Shown here: piece after piece, positions 5,816-7,787 of the stretch | How positions within the stretch are numbered: position 1 is the stretch's first letter | Layout: every line of letters begins with the position of its first letter | Assembly (NCBI GenBank): GCA_020201445.1 | Contig: JAIVGU010000022.1 | Coordinates: forward strand, 1 to 7,787 | Source of the DNA: Halobacteriales archaeon | Lineage (GTDB): Archaea; Thermoplasmatota; E2; JACPAO01; JAHFTW01 | Length of the DNA stretch: 7,787 bases | Direction: 5' to 3' | Notes under the pieces: model-generated | Seen by the model: the letters and a program-made list of their open reading frames with translations, nothing else | Told to the model about the DNA's origin: nothing | Database searches by the model: none | Translations under genes and position numbers: made by a program

Positions 5816-6313
5816 CTAAGGCGCAGCGGTCGGCCCGGCGCCCGGCGCGACTTCCTGCCGCAGGACGACGCGGTAGTCGCTGAAGCCCATCTTGCGGTAG
5901 ATGGCCTGCGCCTCCTTGTTGTTCTCGAAGAGCTGCACGTCGATGGCGGTGATGCCCTCGGCCTTGCACCACTTCTGCAGGTCGGCCATGAAGTGCTTGA
6001 GGACGCCCTTGCCGCGGTAGCCGTCGCTCACGAAGGCGTCGCTGAGGTAGGCGACCTTGGTGTGGCGGTAGATGGGGGGGCGGCGCTGCTTGTTGGCGAT
6101 GAGGTAGCCGACGAGCTTGTGGTTGTCGTCCGCGACGAGGGTGAGGGTGTCCTTGCGCTGCACGAGGCCGGTGGCGTAGCCGAAGAAGTAGTCGGCGGCG
6201 TCCTCGTTGAGGATTTTCGACTGCGTCAGGCCCTCGCGCAGGCGCGCGAACTCCTTCCACAGGGCGCAGATGCCGTCGATGTCGTCCTCACCGAGCTTCC
6301 GGATGCGCACCAT
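5816..6313 (-). CDS. GNAT-family N-acetyltransferase
   Basis: A 165-residue, single-domain Gcn5-related acetyltransferase that transfers acetyl from acetyl-CoA to an amine of unknown identity. It has an N-terminal MVRIRKLGEDDIDGICALWKEF (strand and helix 1) and central strands DTLTLVADDNHKLVGYLIA (55-73). Motif A is VAYLSDAFVSDGYRGKGV (87-104), carrying the acetyl-CoA pyrophosphate loop R100-G-K-G. Motif B is DVQLFENNKEAQAIYRKMGF (125-144). The tail after residue 153 (EVAPGAGPTAAP) looks disordered. ATG 6313 is chosen because it begins at the GNAT fold and has a TA-rich patch about 27 bases upstream; a longer frame reaching 6406 would add 31 Arg/Pro-rich residues unlike the family. It stands alone between the convergent sucCD operon and a divergent small gene, so context gives no substrate. 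Ribosomal-protein, amino-acid or polyamine acetylation are all possible. Confidence 0.9.
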   Translation of the reverse strand: MVRIRKLGEDDIDGICALWKEFARLREGLTQSKILNEDAADYFFGYATGLVQRKDTLTLVADDNHKLVGYLIANKQRRPPIYRHTKVAYLSDAFVSDGYRGKGVLKHFMADLQKWCKAEGITAIDVQLFENNKEAQAIYRKMGFSDYRVVLRQEVAPGAGPTAAP

Positions 6314-6335
6314 TGGGCAGCGGCAAGGGGCGCTC

Positions 6336-6344
6336 CTTCTTAAG
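6336..6344 (-). promoter_or_regulatory. Putative TATA box for the GNAT gene
   Basis: On the minus strand this reads CTTAAGAAG. The TTAAGAA part is centred about 27 bases before the ATG at 6313, the archaeal TATA distance for a leaderless gene. It is conspicuous in its GC-rich surroundings and argues against the longer upstream start. Confidence 0.5.
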
Positions 6345-6468
6345 CCGCTCCAGGCGGCGCGCCCACTGGGCGGGCGGGTCTTGCCGCGCAAAGCCCGGGC
6401 GGCCACACAGGCGCCGAACGGGGTTCTTCAGGGCTCCCGCGGACGTTTTTCCGGCCCCGCGATAGCGT

Positions 6469-6475
6469 GAAATAG
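6469..6475 (+). promoter_or_regulatory. Putative TATA box for the small acidic protein gene
   Basis: GAAATAG stands out in the 190-base divergent gap between the acetyltransferase gene and the small gene at 6504. Initiation about 26 bases downstream would fall near 6498, giving a leader of about six bases before the ATG at 6504, or nearly none if the GTG at 6495 were used. Apart from this and the acetyltransferase promoter I see nothing in the gap. Confidence 0.4.
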
Positions 6476-6503
6476 GGGCGGCAATGAAGCCTGCGTGAAG
6501 GCC

Positions 6504-6752
6504 ATGGAAGAGCAGCTTGCCCGCGTCGAGATCCTGCGGAACAAGAACGGCACCTATTCGGCCGTCATCTGGACCGAGACCGAGGGCGACAAGGAGCTCA
6601 CCAGCCGCAGCCTCGAGGCCCTGTTCCGCGAGCTGACGATGGACATGGAGTTCGCCGTCGGCGAGCACCAGCGCGAGGGCCGCGGGGTCGAGTTCAGCGC
6701 GGAGGAAGAGTTCGAGAACCTCCAGTACGCGCAGGACAACGAAGGGTACTAG
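6504..6752 (+). CDS. Small acidic cytosolic protein, unknown function
   Basis: An 82-residue protein that I do not recognise. It is rich in Glu and Asp, without cysteine and without a membrane segment or signal peptide. The pattern suggests two strands joined by a turn (ARVEILRNKNGTYSAVIWTE, about 6-25), then a helix (SRSLEALFRELTMDMEFAVGEH, about 34-55), and an acidic, probably flexible tail (AEEEFENLQYAQDNEGY). This beta-hairpin plus helix layout is common to many small regulatory or binding proteins, so no function can be assigned. Codon choice is GC-rich at third positions like its neighbours, which supports a real gene. The ATG at 6504 is preferred, with GTG 6495 (adding MKA) as an alternative. 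Its stop is eight bases from the end of the convergent lipoprotein gene. Confidence 0.72.
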   Translation: MEEQLARVEILRNKNGTYSAVIWTETEGDKELTSRSLEALFRELTMDMEFAVGEHQREGRGVEFSAEEEFENLQYAQDNEGY

Positions 6753-6760
6753 CGCCATCG

Positions 6761-7744
6761 TCACGGCAGGGTGACCTGGAACGCGACTTCTTTCGCGTGG
6801 GAGCGCAGCGGCGGGACCGGGCACACCTGGAACGTGGGCGCGGGGTCCCCGGCCACGTTGTCGCTGAAGTCGCCGTCCTGGAAGGCCAGGGACATGGCGC
6901 CGCCTGGCCAATCGAGCCGGGCAAGTGCGCCAGCATTGTTCCGCTCGACCTCCGCCTGCGAGGCGAACGGTCCGAACCCGCCGGGGGCCTGCGCCACCTG
7001 CCGCCCCGCCGCGTCCGTCACCCACAGGCTGGTGCCGAAGAAGCCCTGCACCTGCCACTTGCCGGGGTCCGCCGTCGGGCGCATGGCGCCGCGCAGGTAG
7101 GCGATGCGGTAGGTGCCCGGCGCGGCCTCCCCGACCTGCCGCGGCGTGCCGTCCACGCGGGACTCCACCGTGGCGCACGCGGGGTCGTCCGGGTCGACCA
7201 CGTCGACGTCGTGGTAGGGGAAGCGGAAGCGCCAGGTGTAGGTGCCCGCCGGCGCCGGGGCGGCGTTGCCGGAGGCGTCCCAGAGCCGGCCGTCCCACTG
7301 GTTGTCGCACGCCGCGTAGATGTTGCAGCCGGGGGTTGCCGTCCAGTTGGCCCAACCACCCGCCGGCAGCGGCACGCTGCGCTGGCCAGGGCAGCCCAAA
7401 CGGTAGGCGCTGGGGTCGCGGTAGGTGAGGTTCTCGCCCGGCGGGCCGGCGAGGCTGGCCCACCAGCCCTTGGACATGCAGTCGTACGTGGGATAGCCGT
7501 AGGGGTGCGGCCCCGCGTTGTGCGCGGAGAGGTTGGCGAGGAAGCCGCCGTGGAAGGCGGTGACCGTCCCGGCCACCGCGACGTCGCTGCCATCCGCGAG
7601 GGGGCCGGCGGTGCCGGTCGCCCTCCAGGGAGGGGAGGCGCTGGGCGGGGTCCTTGCGGTTGCGCCCGTGCCGGCGGGCTGGAGGCAGCCGGCCAAGGCA
7701 AGCGCGAGCAGGAGGGGAAGGGCGGCGTCGGCCCAGCGGCTCAT
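6761..7744 (-). CDS. Secreted lipoprotein with cysteine-rich beta-sandwich-like region
   Basis: A 327-residue exported protein. The signal sequence MSRWADAALPLLLALALAGC ends in a clear lipobox (LAGC, Cys20), predicting a lipid anchor on the outer face of the membrane. A low-complexity Ala/Gly/Thr/Pro linker (about 21-50) follows. The body (about 55-327) is rich in Trp, Tyr, Gly and Pro and has six further cysteines (89, 118, 140, 146, 190, 308), suggesting extracytoplasmic disulfides. The stretch from LSAHNAGPHPYGYPTYDC through VPLPAGGWANW to APAGTYTWRFRFPYHD (72-179) looks like an Ig-like or BsuPI-type beta-sandwich, with a final strand-and-turn 'paGtYtwr' signature; this family link is inference. 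The second half (about 180-327) has no motif I recognise. ATG 7744 is chosen because it starts the signal peptide and has a TA patch 26 bases upstream; a TTG nine bases earlier is possible. A substrate-binding or surface role is plausible but unproven. Confidence 0.82.
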   Translation of the reverse strand: MSRWADAALPLLLALALAGCLQPAGTGATARTPPSASPPWRATGTAGPLADGSDVAVAGTVTAFHGGFLANLSAHNAGPHPYGYPTYDCMSKGWWASLAGPPGENLTYRDPSAYRLGCPGQRSVPLPAGGWANWTATPGCNIYAACDNQWDGRLWDASGNAAPAPAGTYTWRFRFPYHDVDVVDPDDPACATVESRVDGTPRQVGEAAPGTYRIAYLRGAMRPTADPGKWQVQGFFGTSLWVTDAAGRQVAQAPGGFGPFASQAEVERNNAGALARLDWPGGAMSLAFQDGDFSDNVAGDPAPTFQVCPVPPLRSHAKEVAFQVTLP

Positions 7745-7752
7745 GCCCCGCA

Positions 7753-7780
7753 AACCGGCAAGCGCCGGTTAGGGGTTTGG
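7753..7780 (-). promoter_or_regulatory. Hairpin and weak promoter-like patch upstream of the lipoprotein gene
   Basis: AACCGGC (7753-7759) and GCCGGTT (7764-7770) form a perfect 7-base-pair stem with a four-base loop (AAGC), ending nine bases before the ATG at 7744. On the minus strand CAAACCCCTAACC runs into it, and its TAA is centred 26 bases from the ATG, the leaderless TATA distance. If that patch is the core promoter, the palindrome lies between it and the start and could be an operator; if transcription starts further upstream, it is a leader hairpin. Both readings are tentative. Confidence 0.35.
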
Positions 7781-7787
7781 TTCATGG

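Noticed and set aside
6314..6406. 31-residue N-terminal extension of the GNAT protein
   Set aside because: Arg/Pro-rich sequence with no family equivalent, and the best promoter-like patch lies inside it at the right distance from the shorter start.
6288..7463. 390-codon minus-strand open frame overlapping the lipoprotein, small acidic protein and GNAT regions
   Set aside because: It overlaps three better-supported genes, is Arg/Pro/Gly-rich and lacks any motif.
7771..7787. Possible fourth copy of the GAACCAC repeat at the right edge (GGTTTGGTTCATGG)
   Set aside because: Only GGTTC is shared, no partner arm is visible and the window ends; too little to call.

Overview
This is a GC-rich (roughly 70% by eye), gene-dense stretch of a prokaryotic chromosome with nine protein genes and no RNA genes, transposases or CRISPR. 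Best guess for the organism is an archaeon, perhaps a high-GC Thermoplasmatota-like lineage. The main argument is promoter spacing. Upstream of several start codons (hutI, a small membrane protein, a GNAT acetyltransferase, a lipoprotein) a short TA-rich patch is centred about 26-27 bases before the start codon itself. That is where an archaeal TATA box lies when the transcript is leaderless; a bacterial -10 box would lie much closer. The genes that lack this arrangement (sucC, sucD, the SDR) instead have a Shine-Dalgarno-like GGTGG or GGAGGTG. No gene product is decisive for a phylum, so the assignment is inference.

Layout, left to right. Positions 1-2207 hold the last two steps of histidine degradation as a divergent pair: hutI (imidazolonepropionase, minus strand, 3' end cut by the window edge) and hutG (formimidoylglutamase, plus strand), only 36 bases apart. 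Positions 2253-3463 hold two minus-strand genes, a short-chain dehydrogenase/reductase and, upstream of it, a 91-residue predicted membrane protein. Positions 3620-5655 hold sucC-sucD, the two subunits of succinyl-CoA synthetase, overlapping by one base (TAATG). Positions 5816-6313 hold a GNAT acetyltransferase (minus). Positions 6504-6752 hold an unrecognised 82-residue acidic protein (plus). Positions 6761-7744 hold a cysteine-rich secreted lipoprotein (minus).

Metabolically, HutI and HutG convert imidazolonepropionate through N-formimidoyl-glutamate to glutamate and formamide. Glutamate can enter the TCA cycle as 2-oxoglutarate, and SucCD acts one step beyond it (succinyl-CoA to succinate with ATP formation), so the two blocks are compatible, though nothing shows that they are co-regulated.

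The least ordinary feature is a family of three dispersed palindromic elements (about 2203-2247, 3120-3189 and 5708-5768), all in intergenic space, with outer ends reading GAACCAC...GTGGTTC. Two of them supply the TGA stop codon of the neighbouring gene (TGAACCAC) for two unrelated genes, and one may carry the promoter of the SDR gene. I did not find a convincing new multi-gene system; the repeat family and the very tight divergent hut promoter are the observations most worth following up.
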